Assembly (NCBI RefSeq): GCF_003286915.1
Contig: NZ_QMFY01000017.1
Coordinates: 1-64,000, forward strand
Direction of reading: 5' to 3'
DNA from: Pseudochryseolinea flava
GTDB taxonomy: Bacteria; Bacteroidota; Bacteroidia; Cytophagales; Cyclobacteriaceae
Length of the DNA: 64,000 bases
Under the pieces are notes generated by a model. The model was not told the origin of the DNA. It made no database searches and worked only from the letters and a program-made list of their open reading frames with translations. Of the stretch, positions 45,092-56,300 are shown piece after piece; positions within the stretch are counted from its first letter, which is position 1, and every line of letters begins with the position of its first letter. The position numbers were made by a program, and so were the translations under genes.

Positions 45092-47728
45092 TCACTTCTT
45101 CCGTAACAAAAAAGTATGCTTCCCTGACGTCAGTGTAAACGTTCCTGGTTGGCGATCCATTTTATATGTTGAAGGTATTGTGACAGCAGCAGTGGTATTT
45201 GCCGGAATGGTGACATCCCACGTTACACTCGTTTTCGTTCTTTTCCAACGTGATATTATTTTACCGTATGGAGATTCATGTTCACTTTCAAATGAGGTTA
45301 GTTCATCCGGAAAAAATGGAGTGAGAATGATTTTCTTGAATCCAGGTTCCTCGTGTGTGGGTTGCATTCCTCCAAGGGCACGGTAAAGCCACCCGCCGAT
45401 ATCACCAAACATAATGTGGTTTAGACTGATATCGTTCTTTGAATCGATCTTCCAGTTTTCATAAAGTGTTGTCGCACCATTTACGATCCACCATCCAAAG
45501 GAAGGATATGTATTTTGCGAGGCTAGTTTGTATGCAACGTCAGGATATCCATTTTCACTCAGTGCGTTGAGGATTGCCCTTGCGCCAAGAATACCAACAT
45601 CGAAGTGATAGTGATCTGTTGCAACACGGGATGCTAGGTTTGCCGCAACTTTTGCGCGAAGTGATTCAGGAACAATATTCCAACATAGCGGTGCGCTTAA
45701 TTCTGTTTGCAAACCCGCGCCATACATCCCTGTGGCTGTATTCAAATATTTTAGATTGATTGCATTTTTGATCTTCGTTGACAGCGCTGAGTAATGTTTT
45801 TGATCTTCTTGCTTATTAAACAGGGCTGCAGCTTTTGCCAGAATGTCTACATCGACGTAGTAGTATATCGATGATGTTAATTCCAAGGGCGCTTTTGAGT
45901 GCACAGGAACCCAGTCGCCTAGCCCCCACGTTGTAAGCCCCGTCGGATATAGCTCATCGATGTGATCAACATATCGTTTGATGTTCTCATAGTTGTCGAG
46001 AAGAATTTTTGCGTCGCCAGTGAAGCGATAAACATTCCAAGGAATCATGGCGATCGTACTTGTCCAGTCCGGTCCGTTGGCCCAGGTGTAGCCCCAACCA
46101 CCAGTGGGAATGATCGCAGGCAATACGCCATTAGGTTGTTGTTCGTCGCGATGATCTGCCAGCCACTTTTCATACACGGTGATGCCGTCAAAGTTGAACA
46201 AACCCGTCTCAATGGCAATGTGTGCATCGCCGGTCCAACCGTTCTTTTCGCGTTGCGGACAATCCGTGGGGTAGCCATACAAGTTGGAGCGGTAGGAGTT
46301 GTTCGTGGCTGCCCACAATTTATTAATCAGCTCATTAGATGTCGATATTTTTCCAATCACCGGAACTGCGCTGTGCATAAAGAAGCCCGTCACATCATCA
46401 ATCGTCAACGATATTGGTTTTGACGACGTCACTTCGATGAACTGAAATCCTTTGTAATTGAAGCGTGCCTTAAATGTCTCTTCTCCACTTCCACGTGCGG
46501 TATAGATATCTGTTTGAAATGGCGTATGTCGGTTATTTGATTTATGAAAGATGTCAATATTCGACATGTCGACACGCCCTTCTGAATTAAGACGTTCACC
46601 GTGTTTAAGCCTTACAACGGTACCACTGCTGGCCCGAAGTTTAATCGATGTAACGCCTGCAATATTTTTTCCAAGATCATATAGGTAAGTGGTGTCGTTT
46701 ATTTTTTTTAATGTCTTTGGTTTGATTTCTTCGACAGCCTTAATTCCATGCATGACTTGCGCTACAATCTCCTGTGATGGTGCTTGGCGGGGTGACGCAT
46801 TTTTCCATTGCGAATCATCAAATGAAACCGTGTTCCATCCAGGTTGTTCTTGTGTTGCGTCGTAGTGTTCGCCAACATAAATCGCGTTAAATGTTAGTCC
46901 ACCGTTTGACGTTTTCCAATCTGTCCCAGAGGTTATTGTCTCCACACTTCCATCGTCGTACTCAATGCGTAGATCAAGACAAAAGGTTGGCCGTGCTCGC
47001 CACGGTGCGCGATGAAAATCCCACACGGCAAGCGGTTGATGGTTGTACCAGCCGTTCCCCAACAAGACTCCAATCGCATTCCGGTCTTGCTGAAGAATGT
47101 TGGTAACGTCGTGTGTCAAATAAAGTGTGCGTCTGTCAAATCGGGTGTAGGCAGGAGTGAGTAATTCGTCACCAACCTTTTTTCCATTAACATACAGTTC
47201 GTATAACCCACCGACAGCGATGTAAGCGCGTGCTGTTTTGATTTTTTTATTGACATTAAACGTCTTCCTAAAGTATGGAGCCGCCGCTTCATCTTCACCT
47301 TTCGAATCTGATATCCACGTTCCTTTCCAAGTCGCACCATGAATGAAAGCTGTCTCGAAATGCGAGATATCCGATGTCGCTTCCTTGCCAAGTTCATTCC
47401 ACACGGTGACGCGCCAATAATATCTCGTAAATGCGCTAAGTTTTTTACCATTGTAAGCGATCAACACGTCATCGGATTCGATTCGTCCGGATGACCAGAC
47501 ATTGCCATTGTTGGCAGCAACGGCGAGAGAATCTGTACTGACTTGAATTGCGTAGGCTAGTTGCCGTGCGCCGTTTCTTGCGTCTGATAGTTTCCATGAA
47601 AGGCGTGGCGAAGGATTGTCAATGCCTATGGGACGTTCAAGATGTTCGCAGCGAAGTGCGACTACTTGCGATTGAGCAACGATGTTGATGAAACAAAATA
47701 AAGCAACGAAGATAGATTTTAGCATCAT
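45092..47728 (-). CDS. GH78 alpha-L-rhamnosidase
   Basis: This 878-aa exported enzyme has a signal peptide at about 1-20 (VAQSQ; the second Met may be the start). The layout is fibronectin-like and beta-sandwich domains (RHLTHDV-type region, WISDSKGEDE, YVNGKKVGDELLTPAYTRFDRR), then the (alpha/alpha)6 barrel with DCPQREKNGWTGD at 489-501, in which E493 is the likely general acid. A small C-terminal beta domain ends the chain. It removes terminal alpha-L-rhamnose from pectin RG-I side regions or plant glycosides. It is not next to a SusCD pair in this window. Confidence 0.94.
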   Translation of the reverse strand: MMLKSIFVALFCFINIVAQSQVVALRCEHLERPIGIDNPSPRLSWKLSDARNGARQLAYAIQVSTDSLAVAANNGNVWSSGRIESDDVLIAYNGKKLSAFTRYYWRVTVWNELGKEATSDISHFETAFIHGATWKGTWISDSKGEDEAAAPYFRKTFNVNKKIKTARAYIAVGGLYELYVNGKKVGDELLTPAYTRFDRRTLYLTHDVTNILQQDRNAIGVLLGNGWYNHQPLAVWDFHRAPWRARPTFCLDLRIEYDDGSVETITSGTDWKTSNGGLTFNAIYVGEHYDATQEQPGWNTVSFDDSQWKNASPRQAPSQEIVAQVMHGIKAVEEIKPKTLKKINDTTYLYDLGKNIAGVTSIKLRASSGTVVRLKHGERLNSEGRVDMSNIDIFHKSNNRHTPFQTDIYTARGSGEETFKARFNYKGFQFIEVTSSKPISLTIDDVTGFFMHSAVPVIGKISTSNELINKLWAATNNSYRSNLYGYPTDCPQREKNGWTGDAHIAIETGLFNFDGITVYEKWLADHRDEQQPNGVLPAIIPTGGWGYTWANGPDWTSTIAMIPWNVYRFTGDAKILLDNYENIKRYVDHIDELYPTGLTTWGLGDWVPVHSKAPLELTSSIYYYVDVDILAKAAALFNKQEDQKHYSALSTKIKNAINLKYLNTATGMYGAGLQTELSAPLCWNIVPESLRAKVAANLASRVATDHYHFDVGILGARAILNALSENGYPDVAYKLASQNTYPSFGWWIVNGATTLYENWKIDSKNDISLNHIMFGDIGGWLYRALGGMQPTHEEPGFKKIILTPFFPDELTSFESEHESPYGKIISRWKRTKTSVTWDVTIPANTTAAVTIPSTYKMDRQPGTFTLTSGKHTFLLRKK

Positions 47729-47797
47729 AGATTTTCTGGCTGTGTTTTAATAATACAGCTTCCAGTCATTGAATGCAACTGCAATTGTGAGCGGTGG

Positions 47798-49810
47798 TTA
47801 AATGCGGATGGCGGGGAGCATTACGGTGAACGTAGATCCCACACCTACTTCGCTCTTGATATCGATCGTACCTTTAAGTCTGTCGACGGAGCGTTTCATG
47901 ATATATAAGCCAAGGCCTGTACCATTTGCATTTTGCGTAGCACGATAGAACATCTCAAAAATCTTGTGTTGATGTTCATGGGGAATTCCCTGGCCATTAT
48001 CTTCAACTTGGATCTTTAGCCAATCATATTCATAGCGAACCACGATATTAACATATGGTGCGTTTTTACTTGCGTACTTAATCGCGTTCTCAATAAGGTT
48101 CTGCAAAATGGCATTCAACAGCGCCCACTCGGAATGAAATTCAATGCCTTCTTGAACATCCTTCTTAAAACTCAAACCTTCAAAGTTTTCAAGTGCATTG
48201 AATGAGGCGATACACTCATCGATCATTTTATGGAAATCGATTTTTTCGCGCTGCAAATCCGCGTGACTTAATTTTGTGAGATTTATCAGGCCGGTGATGA
48301 TGTGGCTGAGGCGCTCCACTTGGTGATGCTGTCGCTCGATATATTCCAACGCTTGTTCATCCTTGACTTCTCTTTTTGCAAGAAATGCTAGTCCGAGCAA
48401 AGACGAAATCGGTCCCTTTAGATCGTGCGAGATACGGTAGAAGAATGCATCCAGCTCTGCGTTTTTGTTCTCAATGATTTTTGTTTGTTGCTTATTCGTC
48501 TCAAGTGTAGAGTGTAGTTCTTCGTACGCATTAGAAAGCTGGGCCGTGCGTTCTTTAACTTTTGCTTCCAGCATTTCTGTGGTCTGCTGTTGAAGTTTTA
48601 AGGCTAGCGCTTGTGCTTCTTCTTTCTCTTGTTTGTAGCGACGATAGCGATCACCGAGTGCAAACGCGATGATCATTGTTTCCATGGCGGCGCCAATCTC
48701 GACGAAGTGCGTCGTCCAAAAATTGAATTCCAGTACACCGCTATTTCGCAAAGTGAGTAAGAGGCCACCAAAAAAGTAAATGGTCCATGCTGCGATAAAA
48801 TACGTTGCAATGCGATTCCCTTTTATGCGACACACTGTACCTGTCGTCATGAAGCATATGGTTGCGAGAGAAATGAGGTTGTTTCCTGCGGACGGCATGA
48901 TACGAGTTGCTACCAACACCGTGGCGATGATCGCGAGCGGAACTAAGGATACTAACACATAGTACATCACTCTCGAATATTGTCGCACTTCAAGGAAACG
49001 GATGGTGAAGATTGCAAGGAAACTTATCAGTAGCCCCATGCTCATTCTTCCTGCATAGAAGTTAACGTTTGGGTTTTCTGGCCAGAGGAATTTTCCGCCA
49101 TATCCCGAGGCGGCTGCGAAAATGAGGAACGTACAAACTATTGTGCAGATGTAGAGTAAATAATTCTGTTGCTTTAAGGTTAGGTAGAGTAAGAGGTTGT
49201 AGAAAAACATGACGACCAATATTCCAAAGAATACGCCATAGCCAATGTCTTCCCACCGTGTCTTCTGAATGAATACTTCCTTCTCCATCGCGTAAAGCGG
49301 AAACGTTTTTGGACTAAGTCCACCAATCTTGATGTACACCACGCTCAGTGAGTCCGTGCCGAATTGTAAGGGAATGACATGGCCCGTATGCGGAACGATG
49401 CGAATAGCCTGGGGACGATAGTATCCAGCGGCGTGATGTTTAAGAACCTTGTTTTCGTGTTGATAGAAATCAACGTACTCAAGAAAAGGTGCAGGAATTT
49501 CAAGATACCAGTCCCGCTCAGGGTGTGTGGCGACAGTCGTGACCTTCAACCAAATGTTTGCTTTCGTGTACCCGAACGTTAAGTCGTTTCGGCTCGGTGT
49601 AAATTTTTGTTGGAAAGACGGCGATGATACGTCGTCAATCGATAGTGTATTGGTAGAATCTATAAATACGGTTGCGAAAGCATCCAGCCTGTAGATTTTG
49701 GCTGAATCCGTTAGCGCGCATTGTGCTTGCCCAGAAACCCGTTCCGTACTGATCAATAGCGTCAGCACTGTTACAACAGCGATTGGCAGGTTTAGGATTT
49801 GACGCATCAT
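47798..49810 (-). CDS. 7TMR-DISM sensor histidine kinase
   Basis: This 670-aa protein has a signal peptide at about 1-28 (RVSGQ), an extracellular 7TMR-DISMED2 beta domain at about 40-170 (FTPSRNDLTFGYTKANIWLKV; RDWYLEIPAP), seven membrane helices at about 185-390, a coiled linker and a kinase core with H462 in RISHDLKGPISS, ENAIKYASK, DNGQGIP and GLGLYIMKRSV boxes. The DISMED2 fold binds carbohydrates in several families. It lies 70 bases from the GH78 gene, which makes a sugar-linked signal attractive but unproved. No response regulator is adjacent. Confidence 0.93.
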   Translation of the reverse strand: MMRQILNLPIAVVTVLTLLISTERVSGQAQCALTDSAKIYRLDAFATVFIDSTNTLSIDDVSSPSFQQKFTPSRNDLTFGYTKANIWLKVTTVATHPERDWYLEIPAPFLEYVDFYQHENKVLKHHAAGYYRPQAIRIVPHTGHVIPLQFGTDSLSVVYIKIGGLSPKTFPLYAMEKEVFIQKTRWEDIGYGVFFGILVVMFFYNLLLYLTLKQQNYLLYICTIVCTFLIFAAASGYGGKFLWPENPNVNFYAGRMSMGLLISFLAIFTIRFLEVRQYSRVMYYVLVSLVPLAIIATVLVATRIMPSAGNNLISLATICFMTTGTVCRIKGNRIATYFIAAWTIYFFGGLLLTLRNSGVLEFNFWTTHFVEIGAAMETMIIAFALGDRYRRYKQEKEEAQALALKLQQQTTEMLEAKVKERTAQLSNAYEELHSTLETNKQQTKIIENKNAELDAFFYRISHDLKGPISSLLGLAFLAKREVKDEQALEYIERQHHQVERLSHIITGLINLTKLSHADLQREKIDFHKMIDECIASFNALENFEGLSFKKDVQEGIEFHSEWALLNAILQNLIENAIKYASKNAPYVNIVVRYEYDWLKIQVEDNGQGIPHEHQHKIFEMFYRATQNANGTGLGLYIMKRSVDRLKGTIDIKSEVGVGSTFTVMLPAIRI

Positions 49811-50088
49811 CCGGAGTGTCAGGGAATCTTAAAAATAGCTTTTTTGACGCAATTGGAGGTTGACTGTGTGCAATTAATTTGGCTCCTAAAGTTTTGACTG
49901 TCAGATTGTGAAAGTGATTTTGCCGGGGGGGGAAACCAGTTGGAAATTGTGATGGAGGGAGTGCTTCGGGCCACGCACGAGGCACGGGAGAGTTTACTTC
50001 TTTACGATTACAACGATTGCAGTAAGCACGCGGCAATTATTTGGAGGATTTGGCTAGGAAAGTTGAATCTTTCCGCTGTTACTTTGCG
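49811..50088. other. Intergenic region between the kinase and the second tetR
   Basis: This holds the upstream sequences of two divergent genes. A run of eight G lies at 49925-49932. No TAnnTTTG box or gene is supported. The 133-codon minus frame that crosses it overlaps the kinase start and looks like noise. Confidence 0.4.
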
Positions 50089-50104
50089 TTAACAAAATTG
50101 TTAA
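50089..50104. promoter_or_regulatory. Candidate operator of the second TetR regulator
   Basis: TTAACAAA-ATTGTTAA is a 16-base near-perfect palindrome (7 of 8 pairs), 13 bases before the tetR ATG at 50117. It resembles the TTAACA-type site of the first RND operon. Confidence 0.55.
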
Positions 50105-50116
50105 ACAAAAAAGATA

Positions 50117-50749
50117 ATGGGTAACGACGGCGTCCAAACCGAGCTTTTGATCAAGGAAAAGGCTAAAATCCTGTTTTTTCAAAAAGGATTATTGAATGCT
50201 ACGACGCAACAGATCGCGGATGAAGCCGGGGTGAACCGTGCGCTTATTCATTATTATTTCCGCTCACGTGATCTCATGCTGGATTTGTTATTGGAGGAAA
50301 CGCTGCAAGAGAAAAAGGCGAGAACGAGAGCATTTTTAGTATCAGATCTTTCCTTTCGTGAGAAGATTGCGCGGTTTATTGACGCCGTTGTGGATTGGGG
50401 GTTAAATTATCCATACCTCGATAATTTCATTATCAGTGAAACCGCACGCAATCCTGACAAAATCAAATCATTTTGTGCGAAGGACAATGTAAAGTCTAGT
50501 GATCTTATTCGCGAAGGACTAGAAGCAGAAATTAAAAAGGGTGCGATCGCGCCTATTTCTGCCGAGCACTTCATGGTTAACCTCGTGGCGATGTGTAACT
50601 ACCCGTTGTTGGCAAAATCTGTTTTGCAAACCATTCATGGAATGACCGATGCCGCGTACCAGAAGTTCTTACACGAAAGGAAGAATGTGATTTATGCATC
50701 CATCTTTAATGAAGACATGCCGAAGATCTACGAGAAGAACGGAAACTAG
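50117..50749 (+). CDS. TetR/AcrR-family regulator of the second RND operon
   Basis: This 210-aa protein has the helix-turn-helix at about 25-60 (LLNATTQQIADEAGVNRALIHYYFRSRDLMLD) and a helical ligand domain. It lies 38 bases before tolC and heads a four-gene set. Autorepression via the palindrome at 50089-50104 is the likely control. Confidence 0.92.
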   Translation: MGNDGVQTELLIKEKAKILFFQKGLLNATTQQIADEAGVNRALIHYYFRSRDLMLDLLLEETLQEKKARTRAFLVSDLSFREKIARFIDAVVDWGLNYPYLDNFIISETARNPDKIKSFCAKDNVKSSDLIREGLEAEIKKGAIAPISAEHFMVNLVAMCNYPLLAKSVLQTIHGMTDAAYQKFLHERKNVIYASIFNEDMPKIYEKNGN

Positions 50750-50787
50750 TTTAGCATTTTAACTCATTAACTTTTTTACTCTAACCA

Positions 50788-52128
50788 ATGCAATTGACTT
50801 TAATCAAAAGAGAAACATCGTTCTTGATGCTTTTGTTATTGCTCGCGATTCCGGCAATAAGTTTTGCACAAGCAACAGGAAATGACAGCACGCTGCAGTC
50901 GGCGACGTTGAATGATGTAGTGACCTACGCCCTTCAGCATCGTCCTTCGGTAAGACAATCACAGCTCGATCAAGAGATCACTGAAAAAGTGATCAAAGGG
51001 AAGCTTGCGGATTGGTATCCGCAAATCAACTTCAATTATCAGTATCAAAGAACAATCGATCGTCCCGTAACTGCTTTCGGTGACAATGTGATTACGGTCG
51101 GTTTGTTTAATACCTCCCTGGCGCAGGTAGAAGCGACGCAAACTATTTTCAACCGCGATGTCTTACTCGCAAGTAAAACTGCTTCGAAAGTGAGAATTCA
51201 AGCAGAGCAAAGTGTAGTGAGCACCAAAATAGAAGTAGTCGTATCAGTGACGAAAGCATTCTATGGATTGTTGGCCACCGCGCAGCAAATCAAAGTGAAT
51301 GAAGAGTCGATTGTACGTCTTAAGCAAAGTTTAAAGGATGCCTATTCGCGTTACCAAACCGGCGTTGCCGATAAAACGGATTACAAACGCGCGACAATCC
51401 TACTTCATAATTCTGAAGCTTCACTCAAGACAACACAAGAACGACTGGTGTATGAGCAGCAGTATCTCAAAGCCTTAATTGGCTACCCTGCAGATAAGAC
51501 GTTCACGCTGCAATATGATACTGCGCAAATGGAAAGTGAGATCAATATTGATACGCTTCAGCAGTTGAACTACGCGCAGCATATTGATTACAAGATCATG
51601 TTTACACAACGCGAGCTTCAGAAAGCTAATGTGCGCTATAGTCAATGGGCTTTCCTACCATCGGCTAGCGCATTCGGTGCCTACAATTTGAACTATCTCA
51701 ATGATAACTTAGGAGAACTTTATAATACAAGTTACCCCAACTCATTTGTAGGAGCGAAATTGACGTTGCCAATTTTTCAAGGTGGCAAACGAGTCGCGAA
51801 GATCAAAGAGCAAAAGCTCACGTTAAGAAGGGTAGACGTGGGACTTGAAAATCTACAGAACACGCTCGATGCAACCTACACGAAGGCTTTAACAGATTAC
51901 AAAAGCAATTTGAAAACCTATGTCGTCCAAAAAGAAAATGTCGTGCTCGCACAAGAGGTTTACGATGTGATCAATCTTCAATATCGCAATGGTGTGAGAA
52001 CCTACTTAGATGTAACTGTTGCGGAAACAGATCTTCGTACAGCGCGTATCAATTATTTCAATGCGCTGAACTTAGTGCTGACAAGCAAGATGGATGTGCT
52101 TCGTGCGCTTGGACAAATCAATTATTAA
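50788..52128 (+). CDS. TolC-family outer membrane efflux protein
   Basis: This 446-aa protein has a signal peptide at about 1-30 (ISFAQ) and two OEP helical repeats (WYPQINFNYQYQRTID; FLPSASAFGAYNLNYL). It is the exit duct for the HAE1-type pump. The adaptor gene follows after 23 bases. It is only distantly similar to the TolC at 17.4 kb by eye. Confidence 0.93.
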   Translation: MQLTLIKRETSFLMLLLLLAIPAISFAQATGNDSTLQSATLNDVVTYALQHRPSVRQSQLDQEITEKVIKGKLADWYPQINFNYQYQRTIDRPVTAFGDNVITVGLFNTSLAQVEATQTIFNRDVLLASKTASKVRIQAEQSVVSTKIEVVVSVTKAFYGLLATAQQIKVNEESIVRLKQSLKDAYSRYQTGVADKTDYKRATILLHNSEASLKTTQERLVYEQQYLKALIGYPADKTFTLQYDTAQMESEINIDTLQQLNYAQHIDYKIMFTQRELQKANVRYSQWAFLPSASAFGAYNLNYLNDNLGELYNTSYPNSFVGAKLTLPIFQGGKRVAKIKEQKLTLRRVDVGLENLQNTLDATYTKALTDYKSNLKTYVVQKENVVLAQEVYDVINLQYRNGVRTYLDVTVAETDLRTARINYFNALNLVLTSKMDVLRALGQINY

Positions 52129-52151
52129 TTATTTAGAAACAATACACATTT

Positions 52152-53294
52152 ATGTCATTGAAATATATCCCATCCGTTTTTTTAGCTGTGGCTGTAGCGA
52201 TTGCCTTGGGCGCTTGTGGAGGAAAGCAACAAGGGATGCAAGCACCGCCACCGGTAAACGTGAGCGTACAAACTGTATCAACAGCCGATGCTGCTTATTA
52301 TGACGAGTATCCTGCTATCGTGCGCGGTGTACAAGAAGTAGAACTTCGCCCGCAAGTATCTGGATACATTACAGGAATTCATTTTACAGAAGGATCACAA
52401 GTAAAGAAAGGGCAGAAGCTCTATTCTATAGATCCACAGCAGTCTGAAGCATCGTATAGCCAGGCCGTTGCAGGGTTGGCGGTTCAAGAGGCAAACCTTG
52501 AGCGTGCAAAACGCGACGTAGAGCGTTATCGTGAGCTCGATAAGAAAGATGCGATCGCGAAACAGCAAGTTGACAACGCAGAAGCAACTTATGCGGCGGC
52601 GGTAAAACAGGTTGAGGCGGCAAAAGCATCCGTGCGCGCTGTACAAACCAATGTGCGGTATACCACTATCGTTGCACCATTCGATGGTACGATTGGCATT
52701 TCTGCGGTGCGTCTCGGGGCATCTGTTTCTCCAGGGCAAACCTTATTAAATACAATTTCTTCCGACGACCCAATCGCGGTTGATATCGTGATCGATCAAA
52801 AAGAGCTTTACCGTTTCTCAGATCTTCAGGCGAAAAACATGACGGTAAAGAATGATTCAACGTTCAAAGTCTCTTTCGGCGAATCGGTGTATCCGCACCC
52901 TGGCAAGATCAGCATCATTGATCGTGCTGTCGATCCACAGACAGGTACAATCAAGGTAAGACTTACATTCTCAAATCCTGACCGCGTGTTACGGTCCGGT
53001 ATGAGTGGAACCTTGATCGTGGAATCGAAGGTGAGCAAATCGGTTGTGATTCCGTATAAAGCCATTAACGAGCAGCTTGGAGAGTTCTTTGTATACGTTG
53101 CCGATAGCGCGAAAGCAACGCAAGTGAAAGTGAAGTTAGGAAAAGCTGTCGGTAAGAATATCATCATCAAAGAAGGACTCTCAGAAGGTGATGTAATCAT
53201 TACAGAGGGAATTCAAAATCTTCGTGAGGGAACGCCCATCAATATTGCGGCTCCAAATGCAAGTGCTCCAGCTCCTGTAGCGAACAAAAAATAG
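52152..53294 (+). CDS. RND efflux periplasmic adaptor lipoprotein
   Basis: This 380-aa protein has a lipoprotein signal (AIALGAC, then GGKQQG). Lipoyl-like halves VSGYITGIHFTEGSQVKKGQKLYSID and FDGTIGISAVRLGASVSPGQTL flank an alpha-helical hairpin at about 95-160. A beta-barrel domain with IDRAVDPQTGTIKVRLTF follows. It pairs with the HAE1 pump 28 bases downstream. Confidence 0.94.
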   Translation: MSLKYIPSVFLAVAVAIALGACGGKQQGMQAPPPVNVSVQTVSTADAAYYDEYPAIVRGVQEVELRPQVSGYITGIHFTEGSQVKKGQKLYSIDPQQSEASYSQAVAGLAVQEANLERAKRDVERYRELDKKDAIAKQQVDNAEATYAAAVKQVEAAKASVRAVQTNVRYTTIVAPFDGTIGISAVRLGASVSPGQTLLNTISSDDPIAVDIVIDQKELYRFSDLQAKNMTVKNDSTFKVSFGESVYPHPGKISIIDRAVDPQTGTIKVRLTFSNPDRVLRSGMSGTLIVESKVSKSVVIPYKAINEQLGEFFVYVADSAKATQVKVKLGKAVGKNIIIKEGLSEGDVIITEGIQNLREGTPINIAAPNASAPAPVANKK

Positions 53295-53322
53295 TGAACA
53301 ATTCCATATTTAATAGAAAGCA

Positions 53323-56300
53323 ATGATTGCAGATGTTTTTATAAGAAGACCTGTCACGTCTATCGTTGTGTCGATTGTGATTGTGTTGGTCGGAGTGATC
53401 GCCATGAGCACACTGCCGATCTCACAGTATCCCGACATCACACCGCCAACGGTGAGCGTGCAAGGAACATACATTGGTGCGGATGCGCAAACCGTTGAAC
53501 AAACAACGACGACGGCGATTGAAGCACAAGTCAACGGAACGCCAGGGATGTCGTACATGTCAAGTAACAGTACCGCCAGTGGTGTGAGTAGCATTACCGT
53601 GACATTCGATATTGGAACGGATATCAACATCGCCACGCTCGATGTACAAAACCGTGTGAGTGTTGCAGAACCATCGCTTCCTGAAATCGTAAAGCGGTTG
53701 GGGTTAACGGTGAGAAAGCGGAATCCAAGTATCTTTCTTGCGCTCGCATTGTACTCACCCAATGGAACGCACGATGCAACTTTCCTCGGAAACTATGCCA
53801 ACATCTACTTGAAAGATGCGCTACTCCGCGTGAAGGGTGTAGGTGATATTGTGACGGTAGGTGATGATTTCGGTATGCGGATCTGGTTGAATCCGGAGAA
53901 GATGGCGAGTATGGGTATCTCGACGCAAGAAGTGAATGCGGCTTTAGCGGAACAGAACTTGCAGATTGCCGCGGGTTCCGTCGGTGGAAGTCCGCAACCT
54001 CGTTTACAAGCGTTTGAATATAACGTACTGACGAATAGCCGCATTAACCAAGTCGCAGATTTCGAGAACATTGTTGTGCGTACAAATCCAGCACAAGGCA
54101 ACATGGTTTATCTGAAAGATATTGCACGCGTTGAATTAGCGAAGTTTAATTATGGTAACAACCCATTTGTTATGGGCAAGCCCTCTGCTTTTATGCTCTT
54201 GTATCTTGCTCCTGGCGCCAATGCCTTGGAGACAAACCAAGGTGTAACGAAAGCGCTTGGCGAATTAAAGCAAAGTTTTCCAAAGGATTTAGATTATCTC
54301 GTGCCGCTGGAGACAACATCCGTAGTGGAAATTTCTATCGAAGAAGTGATTCACACATTGGTTGAAGCTCTTGCACTTGTGGTATTGGTAGTATTTTTAT
54401 TCCTTCAAAACTGGCGTGCTACATTGATCCCTGTGTTGGCCATTCCGGTATCGTTGATCGGTACATTCATATTCTTCATACCGTTCGGATTCACCATTAA
54501 CACATTAACGCTATTTGCGTTCGTATTGGCGATTGGTATAGTGGTGGATGATGCGATTGTGGTAGTGGAGGCCATTCAACACAACATGGATCACTACAAG
54601 CTTTCCGCGAAAGAAGCGACAATCAGAGCGATGAAAGAAATTTCTGCGCCAGTAATTGCAATCGCATTGATTCTTGCGGCGGTGTTCGTTCCTGTAGGTT
54701 TTGTGCCTGGTATCGTTGGCAAACTTTATCAACAATTCGCGATCACAATCGCCGTGTCAGTAATGATTTCGGCGTTCGTTGCATTGTCGTTAACACCTGC
54801 ATTGAGTATGCTCTTGCTGAAACCGCATGACGAAAACCGTAAGAAAAATTTCCTCGATAAGTTCTTCGATAAGTTCAACGGCTGGTTTGGCAAAGTGACA
54901 AATTCATATACCAAAGGCGTTGCAGGATGGATTAAAGCTACACCTTACGTATTGGTGATGATGGTGTGTCTCTTTGTTGGTTTGGGATATATGTTTAAGA
55001 CGAAACCCACTGGTTTTATTCCGACAGAAGACGAGAAGCGCATGTATGTCTCTTATGAAATGCCCGAAGGCACTTCGATCAAGCGTAATATTGAAATGCA
55101 ACTTGAGATTCAAAAACGTATTCAGTCAATTCCTGCTGTTGGTGTTGTTGGGGGACTTGCTGGGTTGAATATTCTTACATTCTCAAATAAATCGAACGTT
55201 GGCACTGTGTTCGTTAATCTCAAGCACTGGAATGACCGCGATCTTGAAACAGAAAGCGTAACCGCCGTAATGAAGGAGATTCAAATGCGTACAGCGGATA
55301 TTAAGGAAGCCCGCATTCGTGCGATCGCTCCCCCTGCTATTCCTGGCTTAGGACAATCATCCGGATTTACATTTGAACTGCAGCAAACAACGAGCACAGA
55401 TAACATTAAGCAGTTTGAAGGTGTCATGCGTAAGTTTTTGGGAGCGGCAAATCAACGTCCCGAAATTGCTATGGCGTTTTCGTTCTTCTCGGCAACAACC
55501 CCAAGTTATCAAGTTGAACTCGATAAAGAGAAAGCGAAGAAGCTCGGTGTATCGGTGTCTGATGCTTACAGTACCTTGTCGACCTATTTAGGTAGTAGCT
55601 ACATCAACGATTTTAATATCTACGGACGAAATTTCCGCGTGGTTTCTCAAGCGGATACTGCGTTCAGAAAAGATATCAATGATATTGGTCGATACTTCGT
55701 TCGTAACAGTACGGGCAACATGGTTCCGTTGAGTGCTTTGGTAACATCGAAACTAATCGAAACACCCGCTGTTGTTTCTCACTATAATATCTATCGTTCT
55801 GCTGAAATCATCGGCGAAGCAAAACCAGGGTATAGTAGCGGGCAAGCCATTGAAGCGTTGAAAGAAGTGGCTGCTCAGACCTTACCAGTAGGTTATGGCT
55901 ACGAGTTCGGCGGTATGAGCCGTGAAGAGATCAAAGCCGGTAACAGTACTGGGTTGATATTTGCCGTCTCTGTCGTCTTCGTGTTCTTGTTCCTCGCTGC
56001 GTTGTATGAGAGCTGGTCGGTACCGTTCTCCGTATTGTTTGCCGTACCGATCGGTGCCTTCGGTTCAATCTTGACATTGACTTTATTACCGAATCTGACG
56101 AACAATATTTACGCACAGATCGGGTTGATCACGTTAATTGGTCTCGCAGCAAAGAACGCGATTTTGATTGTCGAGTTTGCGAAAGAGCGTGTGGACAAAG
56201 GGATGGAAATTGTTCCGGCTACATTGGAAGCTGTTCAACTTCGTTTGCGTCCAATCATCATGACTTCGCTGGCATTCATTCTCGGTGTAATGCCGTTGGC

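Noticed and set aside
49635..50036. 133-codon minus-strand frame upstream of the kinase
   Set aside because: It overlaps the kinase signal peptide in another frame, is rich in Pro/Arg/Cys in a non-protein-like way and fits no family.
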